From the NCBI GenBank assembly GCA_022925895.1, contig JAKSYS010000203.1, positions 25,798 through 89,797 of the forward strand: a stretch of DNA of 64,000 nt, given 5' to 3'. The notes beneath the pieces are model-generated. The model was not told the origin of the DNA. It saw only the letters and a list, made by a program, of their open reading frames with translations, and did no database searches. Positions 1 through 10,768 of this stretch are shown here, piece after piece. Each line of letters starts with the position of its first letter. Within the stretch, counting starts at the first letter, position 1. This stretch comes from Fragilaria crotonensis (taxonomy: Eukaryota > Bacillariophyta > Fragilariophyceae > Fragilariales > Fragilariaceae). The position numbers and the translations under genes were made by a program.

Positions 1-262
1 ACAGACGGGCCATGATGAACATGGCATATCGATGTATTCACTTTGTGGCTATCAAACGAGGACCTACGTCCAAGGGAAGGAAGGAGAGCAACGGCGATCA
101 ATCGTCATAGCATCATTTTCAAGCTAGAGGGAACGATAGATGTTTCGGAGTAATGGAACAATTGTCATGTATGTTACTCCAACTGTAATTTTCGGGTTGT
201 AAACGTTGTTTTTCATACTGCAGCAAGGGCGTCCTAGCTAACCCTAAAGGCCGTCCCTACTT

Positions 263-1365
263 TTACCCAAAGATGCGTCTGAAGAATGACACAGGCTCTG
301 GAGTAGTGAAGCGAAGTTCCTTTTCCTCGCCCAGGTATCGATCAACCGTATCTCGAAAGGCGCCGGCAACTGGCTTGTCCTCGCTCAACAGAATAACTGG
401 GCTGCCGACGTTGGTACACGAAAGCACTTCTCTAGATTCTATCGAGGAGGTTCATCAGAAAGGTATGGAGAGGCGATGAATTACGAAATCGACATCGTTT
501 CCTCATATGTGTAGACCACACTAAACAACAAAAAGGACAAAACAAACGTACCTGGTATTACCCCGACAACCGGCAATCCCAATAATTCTTCTATATCAGC
601 TATCGACAACGCTTCTTCTGCTGCCGCGCGCGCTGGATCATAGCGATTGATGAGAAGCGACTGCTGTACAGGAAGACACTCGAGCTGTCCTAATTCCGCA
701 CGTCTCGACTTGCTGGCAATAAATCCGACCATTTTGTCTGCATCTCGACAAGAACTTAATTCTGGATTAACCACCAACACAGCATCATCGCAAAAGTACA
801 TGCTGTGTCTGGCACCACTCTCGATCCCCGCAGGACTGTCTAAAACAACATAATCAAAAGTGCTGCAGAGTTGAGCCAAAATCATTTCGACTCCTTCCAC
901 AGTGAGTGAATCCTTATCCCTCGTTTGACTTGCCGCCAACAAACTAAGATTTGGTTCTCGTTTGTCCTTGAGGAGTGCCTGGTGCAATTGACACTCTCCC
1001 AGCAAGACGTTGACAAAATCGAAGATAACACGCCGCTCACATCCCAAATGAATATCCAAATTCCGAAGGCCAATATCAAAATCGACCACACAAGTCTTGT
1101 GGCCCTTTTGGGCCAATCCCATGGAGAAGGATGCGGCGGCTGTCGTCTTCCCAACTCCTCCCTTTCCAGACGTCACGCAAACAATGCGACCTCGCTTCTG
1201 TTGTTCCGATGCCGGATTTTGGTCGCTGCGACGAGGATCAACGACCGAAGGATGGGACAAAACAAACGGATGCGACGAGGAGGACCGTTGGAGGGCGCGT
1301 CGACATGCTACCGAACACCAAGTAGACGAGGGGAGGCGGCGAGTGGGAAGCAAGGATATCATCAT
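263..1365 (-). CDS. minD: MinD-type septum-site ATPase, organelle-type, two exons
   Basis: Minus-strand join of 552..1365 and 263..438 gives 329 residues. The intron 439..551 has a GTACGT donor and a TAG acceptor, and phases match (814 nt then 176 nt). Without this splice the protein would lose its C-terminus. A deviant Walker A motif KGGVGKT lies at residues 68-74, followed by the Asp-rich switch segment and the DSPAG motif of the MinD/ParA family. The C-terminus ends in a short amphipathic stretch (SFFRRIFG), as in the MinD membrane-targeting helix. MinD positions the division site with MinE/FtsZ in bacteria and plastids. The first 58 residues are rich in Arg and Ser and poor in acidic residues, so they look like a transit peptide. 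I see no clear AF plastid motif, so mitochondrial targeting (MinD occurs in some stramenopile mitochondria) is as possible as plastid. Confidence 0.92.
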
Positions 1366-2864
1366 TCAAGGGCAATCACAATGTGTACATACATTCAGTT
1401 TGATTACATCTCACCGAGACTTCATGTGTATAGATTACAGATATTATGCATTACAAGCATGATGCATGGTATGGTACTATTCATATACTCCGTAGTACGT
1501 TTTGACGTATACTTGTAGTAGTACCTGATACGCATACAGTACATGCATACTACCAGTAGATCTGCTCGTCGGTCTCGAGTACTAATGGGATCTACGCTAG
1601 TAGATTAGAGAGCTACTGTAGTAGCTAGCGGTGTCGCTGTATGTATACGGGGTGGGTTTCTAACATGGAGCCCGTACAGCGTACATTCTCCCTTAACCAT
1701 ACGCAGTGGTACCAGTAATACTCTACTAGAGTTCCTGTACAACTGTACCAAAGTTTTTTTCGTACTACTCCAGTAGAATACTAGCATGTACGAAGACCTC
1801 GGAGTTGCGACAAGCGAAACAGGGCACGGCATGCTGGGAAGTCTCTTCCGTTTTTTTTAGTATGAGCAGATTGAGCATACGGAAAAGTGCAAAGTACCTG
1901 TAGCTTTATCGTTAGTCTCCGTACCAGGTATCCTAGCCATACCAACACGCTTGTAAATCTGGATGACATGTCATGACAATGACCTCACCCTGTCATACGG
2001 AAGATACGACACACGACACACATGTATGTAACATGTACAGCACATCACATACATCCTACGATAAATATGATACTCCGAGTATATGTCATGTGACCCTGGG
2101 CTCCATGGTCGGGGAGTGCACATGTTTTTATTTTACTGGAGTACAACTACTTGTACTTGTACTCCGAGTACCTACTACATGTACTACCGGTGTAGGGTGT
2201 TGTAGTAACATCTACAGTACCGCACACAACACACATGACATACTTGGAGCATGGTGCAAACACGGAGTACAGTACCAGTATCATCGTACGAGTACTTGTT
2301 TCTATTCTACCACAGTGAATGTGAGTGGATGAGGATGTTATGTCACCTCGCCAAAGATTTTTCTATTTCCAGCTCGAGAGGTAAATTTTTCGTAGTTGAG
2401 CATGCGCAAAAACTCTATTCCCGGAAACTTCGAGAGCATGTCTCGGTGTCCAGGTGCATTGGCGTGTTGTTCGCGCAGATTTTCACTGTGGCTCCGAGCG
2501 CGTAAATAAAACAGTGGTCCCACAAATAGCACCTTGCAATTGCACACGTTCCTTCGGCCCTCGTCCATGCTTGTGTACAGGCCGGTGCTTCCAGACTGTT
2601 ACAATCCGATCAAGGGAAGCACAAGTTCGAAACTACCACCCTGTTCCATCACTTCTTGTGATTCTGTGTTGAATCCAGATTCACTTTTCGTATTGGAACG
2701 TATACTCCGCGCTGCACTGTTGTAGTTTCCCACTGTTAATTCCATTGGGAATCTTAAGAAAATCCATCGGAAATCCGAAGATACCCGCACAAAATTGCAA
2801 GTGAGCGTGTGAAAGGAGCGGCGACCCTTTGGTTATAGAAACTACTCGAGTTGATCCCACAACC
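1366..2864. other. Intergenic spacer, GTAC-rich, no gene seen
   Basis: Between minD and the kinase gene both strands hold only short open frames without recognisable motifs. The sequence from about 1500 to 2300 is packed with GTAC-centred palindromes and TACTCCGTA/TACTTGTAC-like words, the same composition as most other spacers here. Minus-strand minD and the plus-strand kinase gene are divergent, so promoters of both should lie here, but I cannot place them. Confidence 0.6.
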
Positions 2865-4161
2865 ATGCAACACGCAGCTGGCACCCACCACGCATCCCTA
2901 ACATTCGACCAAGTCGCCTCGCACGGCGAAGCCTGTCGCCCACTCGACTTCCCTCCCCCCGTCGTCGCCCGCGGCGTCCGCGTCAACGCGCTTGTGGTGC
3001 ATCCCGCGTCAGGCAGCCGTCAAGTATGCTCCGGCGTTGTTCACCGTGAGGATCTGCAGGGATCTGCCTATTGGCCGCAGCGTCGATTGCAGGATGCTAT
3101 TTATGGAAGTGTCTGGGCGTGTCTGGTACTGCAACGCCATTCGGGCCCAGCAGCAGACGATGCTGCACGGGCGGCGGGAGTCGAGCCAGGAGCGGCAGAT
3201 GCGCCGATTGTGTGGGAAATTACGCCAAAACATGTGGCGATCAAAATGGTGGAGTGGGGACGAGTGCATCAAATGAGAGGACGACTGTTGGAAGACCCAG
3301 TTAAGGAAGTTGCGGCGTTGCAACTATTGGGGGAAATGGGGAGCAGTCCTCATGTTTTGAGCAGTACTGAAGTGCTGCAGGATGGAGACTTTCTGTATTC
3401 TGTCATGCCCTATTGTTCCGGAGGAGACTTGTTCGGTGTTGTGGTTCAGCATGCGGAAGAAAGCGGCGGCGATGGAGGTATGAGTGAGCCTGTCGCTCGA
3501 TATTGGTTTCGACAAATTTTGTTGGTACGTTCCTCTTCATACGTCACGCGGTAAAGGGATTGATTGTCTGATTTGCTCTAAAACCTTACCCACTATCTTT
3601 TAGGGTCTGATGCATCTACAATCCCTGGGTGTTTGTCATCGCGACTTATCGCTGGAAAACATACTCGTTGACGATGTCAAGTGTTTGATCATCGATATGG
3701 GCATGTGTTTGCGAGTCCCCTACGATACTGGTACCCCCGACAGCGAAATTGTTGATGTCACCCAAGGTTCCCGTCGACGACTACTGAAACCACAAGGAGT
3801 TTGTGGCAAACACAACTACATGTCTCCAGAGATCTATAACAATACGGAAAATTTTGATGGATTTGCGATCGATTTATGGGCGGCAGGAGTTACTCTGTAC
3901 ATCATGCTGACTGGCTTCCCTCCTTACGATCAAGCTTCGATGACAGATGCAAGGTTTGCTCTAATTGTCGGTGGACGGCTGGTGGAACAGTTGATAAGTT
4001 GGGACATTCATCTGTCTCCGGAAGCAGGTGATTTACTTCAACGGATGCTTCGCCTCCATCCACGAGATCGATTGACATTGGCCGAAACAATGGCGCATCC
4101 CTGGATTACTGATGGTCCGGTGGAAGGGCCAGCTCCCAGCGAAGCCAACGTTATCTATTAA
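2865..4161 (+). CDS. Serine/threonine protein kinase, two exons
   Basis: Exons 2865..3524 and 3604..4161 encode 405 residues. The intron 3525..3603 has a GTACGT donor and a TTTTAG acceptor. The start is the first in-frame ATG; the frame is open 12 codons further upstream but only from a TTG. Kinase landmarks in order: VAIK with the beta-3 lysine at residue 127, the catalytic loop HRDLSLEN at 232-239, DMG at 251-253 where most kinases have DFG, and SPE in place of APE, followed by the conserved IDLWAAGVTLYIMLTG block. The Lys, HRD Asp, Asn and metal-binding Asp are all present, so activity is expected. The glycine-rich loop is hard to see. The first 100 residues are family-unspecific and Ala/Pro rich. 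Subfamily (CAMK-like or other) and substrate are unknown. Confidence 0.88.
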
Positions 4162-5829
4162 CGAGGCAGAGCTGGACGAGAACACCAATGGATCCACATT
4201 CCACACGCAGCTGACGTTGCTGGGGAAGCGTCGCCCTTGGAGAACAAACCCACACGGAAATCCATGCTCGCAAGCAAGAGTTTGGCACGTGGGTCTTATT
4301 TTATCTACTCTACTCTAGAGTGTAAGGTTAATGTTTTACAGCAACACTCGCCTATGTTGGAATGGACCAATTATAGTTGCATCGCAGGTTGAAAAATGCT
4401 AAAACACAAGGGATAGAGCGAGATATAAAAACAACAACTATGTTTGCTCCAGGTCGCCACTCTGGAGTCACTTAATCGACACGTGTTGGCATCAGATTGC
4501 CATAAACTTGGACGAAATCGAGGCATCAGACGTTTGTCCAAAAACCACCATCAACAGGAGTCGAATCAGAGTATTGGAGGCAACGCGAAAACAAGGCATC
4601 TCCTGATTTCTTTTCAATCGCGCCGTACACTCTACGATGACATCAGCATCCTTGTCTTGGTGTTGCTCAGACTCACGTAGACCTGATAACAACATATGAG
4701 ACTACCCTCGTTCGCCACGCTACGGTAGACTTTGCTTGAGTTGAGAGAAAATAAAAGGTGTTTGCGTCAGATAAGGACCCAGTTCGAGATGGAATAATAA
4801 AACACGTGTGGGCTGTGATCGACGATTATTGTTCTTCCCAACCGGTAACAAGAGAGACCGCTCCTTCTCGCGAAAGAGCATACCGTCCCTCATGAACGCA
4901 TCCCTTTCGGGATGCGTTGATACGACCAAGATGGGTTCATGGTTGCTTGTTGTGATCAACGATTGCCACGTACCTATTTCATGAATGATTGACCATACCT
5001 AACCTTCAAGAATGCTACGCTCGGGGAGTAGTTGTTGTGTCGTTTGCGAAACAGCGAGAGTGAGAATAATGCGAGGCAATGACCGACGGGTTTGCTGCCG
5101 GAAAAACCCTACTGACGCCAAACCGCACGGATTCATAGGAGATTGTAGATTCAGATCCATCGCAGGAACATTGGATGGAATTGAAATCCCTATAAAGGCG
5201 AAAGCGGAAGGGAAGCCTTGCACCAACGAATCGGTGCCTGACGGCGTCACGTTTCATGACATGTGGGAGGTAGAGGCAACACCATTCCTTCAACTCCTGT
5301 CTATTGACATGGTACAGGTCACAGCGATTTGAGATGTGAGGCTTCACTCAGAGGCTTCATACATTCCTGTGATAAATGTGCGGACAAACTCAATTGGCGT
5401 GTATGATATATGCATTGGGTAGAGAACGTAGAACGGGACGGACGAATAACATATCTTCGGATGGTGCACAGACGCTGCTCCTGCCATTCACCCCGTCTCG
5501 GTGTTGGGGTTGTGATTAGTACTCGTACAGTAGAAAATAGAAAATATAGTACTACCTCTGGTATAAGCAGTTTTTGACAGTACTCCGTATGATATTCATA
5601 CACAGTACGACAACATTTCGTCCTATGTCTACAGTCGACAGTTTTCAGCATACCAGGTAATACAGTGCTCGACTAACTAAGATACACCGTACGCCTCCCT
5701 CTACCGGTAGTAGGAGTACAAACATAGTAGTACACCATACACTACTTGTAGTACCCTTCTTTACGACACCCACTGAGAGGTTTTGCTCACATCATTTTTC
5801 TATCCGGTCTCCACGTCCCCAACATTGAC
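4162..5829. other. Intergenic region with unassigned short ORFs
   Basis: This stretch of 1.67 kb lacks a confident gene. Open frames overlap on both strands between 4999 and 5347 (106 aa plus, 110 aa minus) and at 4492-4959 minus, but none shows a motif and opposing frames look equally good. From 5500 to 5800 the GTAC/TACTCC-type spacer composition returns. A small spliced minus-strand gene around 4720-5350 cannot be excluded. Confidence 0.4.
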
Positions 5830-7188
5830 ATGCCGTCGACTGTCATCGGTCCAATTCGAATGCGATCATCCCTTCAGGAGTTGTGGAAGAAACACCCTAA
5901 TGAGAATGGGTTTGACAAGATGAGGGCTGAGAAGGAACACCGGTTGTCAACAGCGGTCGTATCGATCAATCGATCTGTAGTGAAGTCAATCCTGAAACGT
6001 TGGCAACTTCCTGTCATTTTTGTCCTGTTGATCCTGCACTTATCCACCCTGGTGCGACGCCCAATAGAGATTTCTAATGCATCCTGTTCCTGTGACAACG
6101 AACGCAACCTACCGCTCAGATCGGACTCAACATCGCATCCAGCCAGATCTATCGTCTACAATGGCCCTCAAACAACCTGGACTCCTTGGGCACATGACTT
6201 TCCGTGTTTCCCAGACGAGCCTGACTGGCAATCCGTTACCGTGCAGCGAAGTCCTTCTGGAAGAGGACTTTTGTTTGTCCGTGAAATGAAGACGGCGTCG
6301 TCTACATTGTCGGGTGTTCTTTTGCGCCTTGCCCATCGACGGGGACTTGTCGTCAACAATAGCACTAGTAGCGGTGTTGAGACGATTCCCTGCCGACTCC
6401 GCATCTCTCATTCGAGCGCCCGCGAGATGGAATACTACAAACGAGATGTTGAAAAATCCTTCCTTCTTTCATTGTTGCGCGATCCAACAAAACGCGCCAT
6501 TAGCCACTATTTTCACTTCATTGTTTCCCAACAGAAACACGACCCTACAGATGAGAATTTTAAAGGCTATTTCTTACGAGAAAACAGCCCGTGGTCCAGT
6601 TACTACATCAAAGATTTAGCGATGAGAACCGAAGATTTGCCTGACGAGGATACTGACTCAAAGGACGATCTTAGCGTAAACCAGATCTTGAGCCAGTACA
6701 ACTTCATCGCCATTACTGAGCGGATGGAGGAGTCACTCATCGTGTTGAAACTGTTGCTTGGTTTGGAAATGGAGGATATTCTCTTCATGCCTGCGAAAAA
6801 GCATGGATCCTTCACGACAGGAGTGCCTCCTGAACGTCCATGCGTGTACATTGTTCCCCCTTTCCTGACACCCGGGATGCAGGAATTTTTCCAGTCGCAG
6901 TATTGGAAGAATTATACTCGCATCGATCAACGACTGTACGATGCTGCAGTGCAATCGCTGGACAATACGATTGAAGCCCTGGGGCGGCAGAAGGTACAAG
7001 AAGAGCTACTGGTATTCCGCCAAGCGCTTCAATACGCTCATCAGCGATGCGAGGAGCGCACTGTTTACAAATGTAATTCGAAAGGTGATTTCGTGGATAG
7101 CAATAGTACATGCTACATGTGGGATGTTGGATGTGGCTATGAATGCTTGAATGAAATCTCGATTACAAAGGATGTTCTGATGAAGTGA
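5830..7188 (+). CDS. Golgi-type membrane sulfotransferase
   Basis: A single exon of 452 residues. A basic N-terminus is followed by one hydrophobic segment at about residues 59-75, giving the type II topology of Golgi glycan sulfotransferases with a lumenal catalytic domain. The segment around residues 150-160 (REMKTASSTLSG) matches the 5'-phosphosulfate-binding loop that grips PAPS. The segment near 215-226 (LRDPTKRAISHYF) matches the 3'-phosphate-binding motif with its Arg and Ser. Cysteine-containing motifs lie near the C-terminus. The likely reaction is transfer of sulfate from PAPS to an extracellular polysaccharide or glycoprotein, plausible for a diatom that makes sulfated mucilage. 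The acceptor sugar cannot be read from the sequence. The gene has its own GTAC-rich upstream spacer. Confidence 0.78.
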   Translation: MPSTVIGPIRMRSSLQELWKKHPNENGFDKMRAEKEHRLSTAVVSINRSVVKSILKRWQLPVIFVLLILHLSTLVRRPIEISNASCSCDNERNLPLRSDSTSHPARSIVYNGPQTTWTPWAHDFPCFPDEPDWQSVTVQRSPSGRGLLFVREMKTASSTLSGVLLRLAHRRGLVVNNSTSSGVETIPCRLRISHSSAREMEYYKRDVEKSFLLSLLRDPTKRAISHYFHFIVSQQKHDPTDENFKGYFLRENSPWSSYYIKDLAMRTEDLPDEDTDSKDDLSVNQILSQYNFIAITERMEESLIVLKLLLGLEMEDILFMPAKKHGSFTTGVPPERPCVYIVPPFLTPGMQEFFQSQYWKNYTRIDQRLYDAAVQSLDNTIEALGRQKVQEELLVFRQALQYAHQRCEERTVYKCNSKGDFVDSNSTCYMWDVGCGYECLNEISITKDVLMK

Positions 7189-7407
7189 ATCATATTCATG
7201 CAGGGCTACAGATCATTCGCGTGAATATCATGTCGTCTGTTATTTGGCTCAAACCTTGCAATACAGCATGCGTTGCTGTCTGGTTGTGTGTATGCAATAT
7301 CCAAGGGAGAAGGCCGCCCATCTGTTCATAAGTTGCACTCAAGGAAGTTGCAATCAAAGCGTTTCTGATCATCTGTGATCTGTGAGGTGCGCTGATGCGG
7401 ATGCCTT

Positions 7408-7848
7408 TTATGTCAACTCTATGCTTGGGTGGACGGAACAAACATTCTGCACAATGGACGGCGGTGACCAGTGTGATCCCTCTTTCCATCGTGTGTCAAT
7501 TTGGGTAATCCCACGGAATTGGGCTTGATGAGGAGAATGAGTCATCTTGCTTTGCAACTGAGGCATCAAATTAAGGAAGCCAGCGATGTGCTCAGCAACG
7601 TTTCGCCAGGAAGCATTGAGACACATCGTCCACTTGCACTTTTTAATAGGCAGCGAATTCCTCGTACCCTTCAGCGCTTTCGAATCCTCTTTCCAACGCA
7701 TCGTTCTGGAAAAGTTGGCGGCTAAGCCCGGGCCCAGTGCATCAGTATACGGCGTCGTATGCGGATTGCCACTCAGCGCCTTCATGGTTGGCAAGTCTTC
7801 TTCCCTGCATCCTCTACAACAAGCATAGACGGTTGATAGTAGTCTCAT
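7408..7848 (-). CDS. Unassigned ORF, possibly part of a spliced gene
   Basis: An ATG-initiated minus-strand frame of 146 residues without recognised domain. A second minus-strand frame (7196..7489, 97 aa) overlaps its end, and plus-strand frames of 74 and 80 aa cover the same bases, so coding strand is not settled. The composition (basic, several Cys and Trp) is protein-like but gives no family. I see no clean splice that joins it to its neighbours. It may be coding, a decayed gene, or chance. Confidence 0.25.
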   Translation of the reverse strand: MRLLSTVYACCRGCREEDLPTMKALSGNPHTTPYTDALGPGLAANFSRTMRWKEDSKALKGTRNSLPIKKCKWTMCLNASWRNVAEHIAGFLNLMPQLQSKMTHSPHQAQFRGITQIDTRWKEGSHWSPPSIVQNVCSVHPSIELT

Positions 7849-7867
7849 GGTGCATGTTGTGTGCTCG

Positions 7868-8113
7868 TTACGGTGCTGGTGATCGCACTTGTCTGATTGT
7901 GCTAGTGTCTTGACACGATCTCAAGCATCGTGACAATAACTTTGCTATCCTTCCGTCTCTCAACAGCGAACCCATTCTAGCTTTTTTACAATTTCTGGAG
8001 AAATTTTCGATGCGCTCGATCTCTGACGTTGATAGTGTAGCATTCGCCCTTGATTCATGCGTTTCCACTTCTTCATGTGGAAAGCAAGCGATAGTCTCCT
8101 TCCTTTCCTGCAT
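7868..8113 (-). CDS. Unassigned small ORF, 81 aa
   Basis: A short ATG-initiated minus-strand frame starting 4 bases after the stop of the four-exon gene at 8118..8739. It is rich in Arg, Ser and Cys and has no recognised motif. A GTGCGA donor in its last codons could splice to sequence near 7810, which would change the C-terminus, but this is speculative. Listed because the region otherwise has no annotation. Confidence 0.2.
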   Translation of the reverse strand: MQERKETIACFPHEEVETHESRANATLSTSEIERIENFSRNCKKARMGSLLRDGRIAKLLSRCLRSCQDTSTIRQVRSPAP

Positions 8114-8117
8114 TCAG

Positions 8118-8739
8118 CTACGCGCTTGAGTACAGTGCCTTTTCAATCTCCTTCATGGACTTTAGTCTCTTGGCATACTCGTCAACTTCGTTCCACAGTG
8201 CACTGGCGTCCAGTGGCGGTGTCATTTCGATCAGATCGAGTCTTTCCACGATCAATCTGATATCTCTGTCCAAGAAACCTGTAATCTATACTGGCGTCTT
8301 AGCAAATTAGTCTGCCATCAGAGCTGTCAACGATACATGATTCCCGTTCGTCGCATTTACCTTCGAACTTCTTGGGGATGATGGCGGATGACCTCCCGCT
8401 GGTGTGGTATGGCGTCTTCTTCTTGAGTTTCGAGCTACTTATCCTTGGCTCGCAACTCCATCAGAATGAGAACCATGTTATAAAAGATGATGTTGAATTC
8501 ACAAATGCAGAGCGTACCTTCTCCGTGTCAACAGACAATGGATCCAAACTATACTGGAAGGTTTAAAGAAATTCTAAACCAGATAAAAATTAATGAGCTT
8601 TGTACATTTCGTTGTAATCGCCAAACAAAGGAGTTTCAAGACCATTGGCGGACACTCGCTCATCATTTGTCACGAACGGATCTTTCGTCTCCGAGGCATG
8701 ACGGTAATCCATCTGTCTGCGTTTTCGCTTTGTCGGCAT
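8118..8739 (-). CDS. Small four-exon gene of unknown function with a 36-nt micro-exon
   Basis: I assembled this model by splice signals and phase: exons 8606..8739, 8518..8553, 8361..8434 and 8118..8278 on the minus strand, 134 residues. The introns are 52, 83 and 82 nt. Donors read GTACAA, GTACGC and GTAAAT; acceptors end CCAG, GTAG and ACAG. The first exon begins MPTKRKRR, a basic patch that could serve as a nuclear signal. The last exon is strongly coding-like and amphipathic (FLDRDIRLIVERLDLI, then a Lys/Glu-rich helix). An alternative acceptor 5 bases downstream for exon 2 gives a different middle but breaks the last exon. I recognise no family. The ends are better supported than the middle. 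Confidence 0.45.
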
Positions 8740-8879
8740 CGCTTGGTGCCGGCACCATTATTAAACAGCTTCATGCTAGTGAAGCCCAAGTAAATTTGTA
8801 GTACCCACTATTCGGGTTAATCAGATTCCTTGTCGGCGCAATCACTCTAGACAGCGACCGAAGCTGTGCAAGGTAAACC

Positions 8880-9293
8880 TCATTTCAGAGCAGCGTTCAT
8901 GGTTTGAAACACAGGCTCCACGCACTGTTCATAGACCGATTGCGCCAATTCTACCTTGACCAGGTGGATTCCAGGAACCATGGCCTGCGCTAAAACTCGC
9001 TTTGTAGTTATAATCTTTCCACCCGTTGATCCAGAATAGAGCGCCGAATCCACCGTTCGTTCTTCGACGACTTGACTGAGGATCAAGTTCTTTCTGTGCC
9101 ATGCGGAGCAATATAGGATGAGTGAATTACGCTGCAGCACGGACTAAGGGGTCTTGTTACAGGCAGTCTGAACTTACAATCGATCGATACAAATAAGGGT
9201 TCCTGTCGCTGTCCTCCCATCTGCCAACGTACACTTGAGTGTCTGTCCCAAAAGGTTGCGAAGCGCCTGCTGATGAGGATTCGTTGTCCCCAT
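8880..9293 (-). CDS. NAA38: LSM-domain protein, NAA38/LSMD1-like
   Basis: Exons 9178..9293 and 8880..9093 (minus strand) encode 109 residues. The intron 9094..9177 runs from GTAAGT to CACAG, and phases match (116 nt, then 214 nt). The spliced protein reads as one Sm-like fold: an N-terminal helix, the Sm1 motif (CTLADGRTATGTLICIDR, then NLIL) and the Sm2-type strand RVLAQAMVPG followed by HLVKVE. The AMVPG variant is characteristic of NAA38 (LSMD1), the auxiliary subunit of the NatC N-terminal acetyltransferase, rather than spliceosomal Sm proteins. NatC acetylates nascent Met-hydrophobic N-termini on the ribosome. A loop of about 20 residues between Sm1 and Sm2 is normal for this family. The neighbour on the same strand ends 140 bases downstream. 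Confidence 0.8.
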
Positions 9294-9750
9294 TTTCTTT
9301 CGTATGCGATGTCAAAATGCTGAGTGTTCTCTAAAAATGATTTCTGATAATCTTTTGTACGGTAATACGACTACAGGTAGCCGGTACCAGGTATGATAGT
9401 ACTCAGACTCAGACTCACACTGCACCGTGCACCGCTCCTTTCCGAGCATCGTACTTGTACTACGGTAGAGTACAATGTACGCATACAATGTGTACCTTGT
9501 ACTTGTACTGAATGTACAATACTACGGCTCTTTTAGTTCAACGAGTACTGGTACTTGTACTGAAGAACTGGAGTACAACCATAGCTGCAACCTCCAACCT
9601 CCAACGAAAACCGGAAGATGCGTCCTGAGGCCCGTTCTTATCGAAAAATTCTTCATCCAAAATCTCGATCTTCATCCGACACGTCATTGACACATCAGCA
9701 AATGTCGCAGTTTTGCGAACCCGGAAATAATTTTCGATGAAGAAATGAAG

Positions 9751-9800
9751 GACCCATAACCTTCATCCTGCAGGGGTCCCGAGGATGAAGGTTATGGGTC
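9751..9800. repeat. Perfect hairpin, 18-bp arms
   Basis: GACCCATAACCTTCATCC at 9751-9768 is repeated as its exact reverse complement at 9783-9800 with a 14-base loop. It lies inside the inverted-repeat element and is followed by several TTCATC repeats. It could be a structural feature of the element or the remains of a nested insertion. Confidence 0.8.
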
Positions 9801-10038
9801 AAAATTGCACCTTCATCCTCTTCATCTCCTTCATCTCTTGACAGCAACATACACGTGTAATTTTAATAAGCTCTTTTAGCGACAGTAAAATTGGTCGCCA
9901 GTATTTATCGCACTATCGACGTCTGGATGTACGGTACTCGAACCTGCTATGCGTACCATTGCAGCGATGAAACGACTAACACAACGATGGCGCGCAAGTG
10001 CACAGGTGCCACACCGTTGTGACACCGATTCTTCTATC

Positions 10039-10160
10039 GGGTAAGGAATTGCAATTTCCTTACCCGTACCCGTACCCGTGGTCAGAATGCTCTACCCGTA
10101 CCAGCACCCTGTGATCCGCGGGTACGGGTACGGGTACGGGTACGCGGGTAAACCACGGGT
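10039..10160. repeat. Palindrome plus inverted (GGGTAC)n hexamer tracts
   Basis: A 27-base palindrome (GGGTAAGGAA ... TTCCTTACCC, 10039-10065) runs into CCCGTA hexamers. Fifty bases later, four GGGTAC copies follow in the opposite orientation (10124-10147). The tract can fold into a long stem with a short spacer. It lies inside the 9629-10376 element. Confidence 0.75.
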
Positions 10161-10768
10161 TGGGTACGAACCCGTGCATGGCTCTTCGTCTGCCTTGTGA
10201 AATGAAGTGTGCGCATGCGCGCAGAATTTTGATGAACAACCAAGATGAAGGGATGAAGGGCAGAAAAATCGATAAGAACAAAAATATCTTCATCGAGTTT
10301 GGTGGACTTGCTACGTCAGCAAGATGAAGATGAAGATGCAGATTTTGGGTGAAGAATTTTTCGATAAGAACCGGCCTGACGCGCGATGTGTCGCGCAACC
10401 TATGGGATGCACAAATGCGCCACAAATTTGTGCAAAACGTCAGTTTCTGGATCTTTCTACGGAGGGTACTCTCCGAAATCGATTGGACAAGACTCGGAGA
10501 CTCCCCGAACGTACTGTACTCTGGCCTCTGGCTCGCCATCTCCCAGTCTATCGCAAAACTCTTTAGGTACCGTCTGTGCCGTTCATTTTCAATCTATTTT
10601 AATCATCCTTCAAGTACTTGTTGTACAGTTGAGCACATTCACACACATATACTCAAGCAAACACACACAGTCAACACAAGAGCGAGAGCGAGAGACAGAA
10701 CAGAAGAGACCATTTGATCTCACCTTGTTTGTGGAAAGTTTAGTCGAGTTAGGTTTCAAACCTTCGTC

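Larger units (their letters stand above)
9629..10376. mobile_element. Short DNA transposon or MITE with about 50-bp inverted ends
   Basis: The left end (GGCCCGTTCTTATCGAAAAA, continuing to about 9678) and the reverse complement of the right end (10328-10376) match over about 50 bases with few mismatches. Both flanks carry TGA (9626-9628 and 10377-10379), a plausible 3-bp target duplication. The 748-bp interior holds a perfect 18-bp-arm hairpin and an inverted array of GGGTAC-type hexamers, but no transposase. The minus frame at 10060..10539 crosses the right boundary and is not a gene. Confidence 0.75.

Noticed and set aside
2829-2864. Longer kinase start
   Set aside because: Begins with TTG; first ATG is at 2865.
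10060-10539. 159-aa minus-strand frame
   Set aside because: Crosses the right end of an inverted-repeat element and includes translated (GGGTAC)n.
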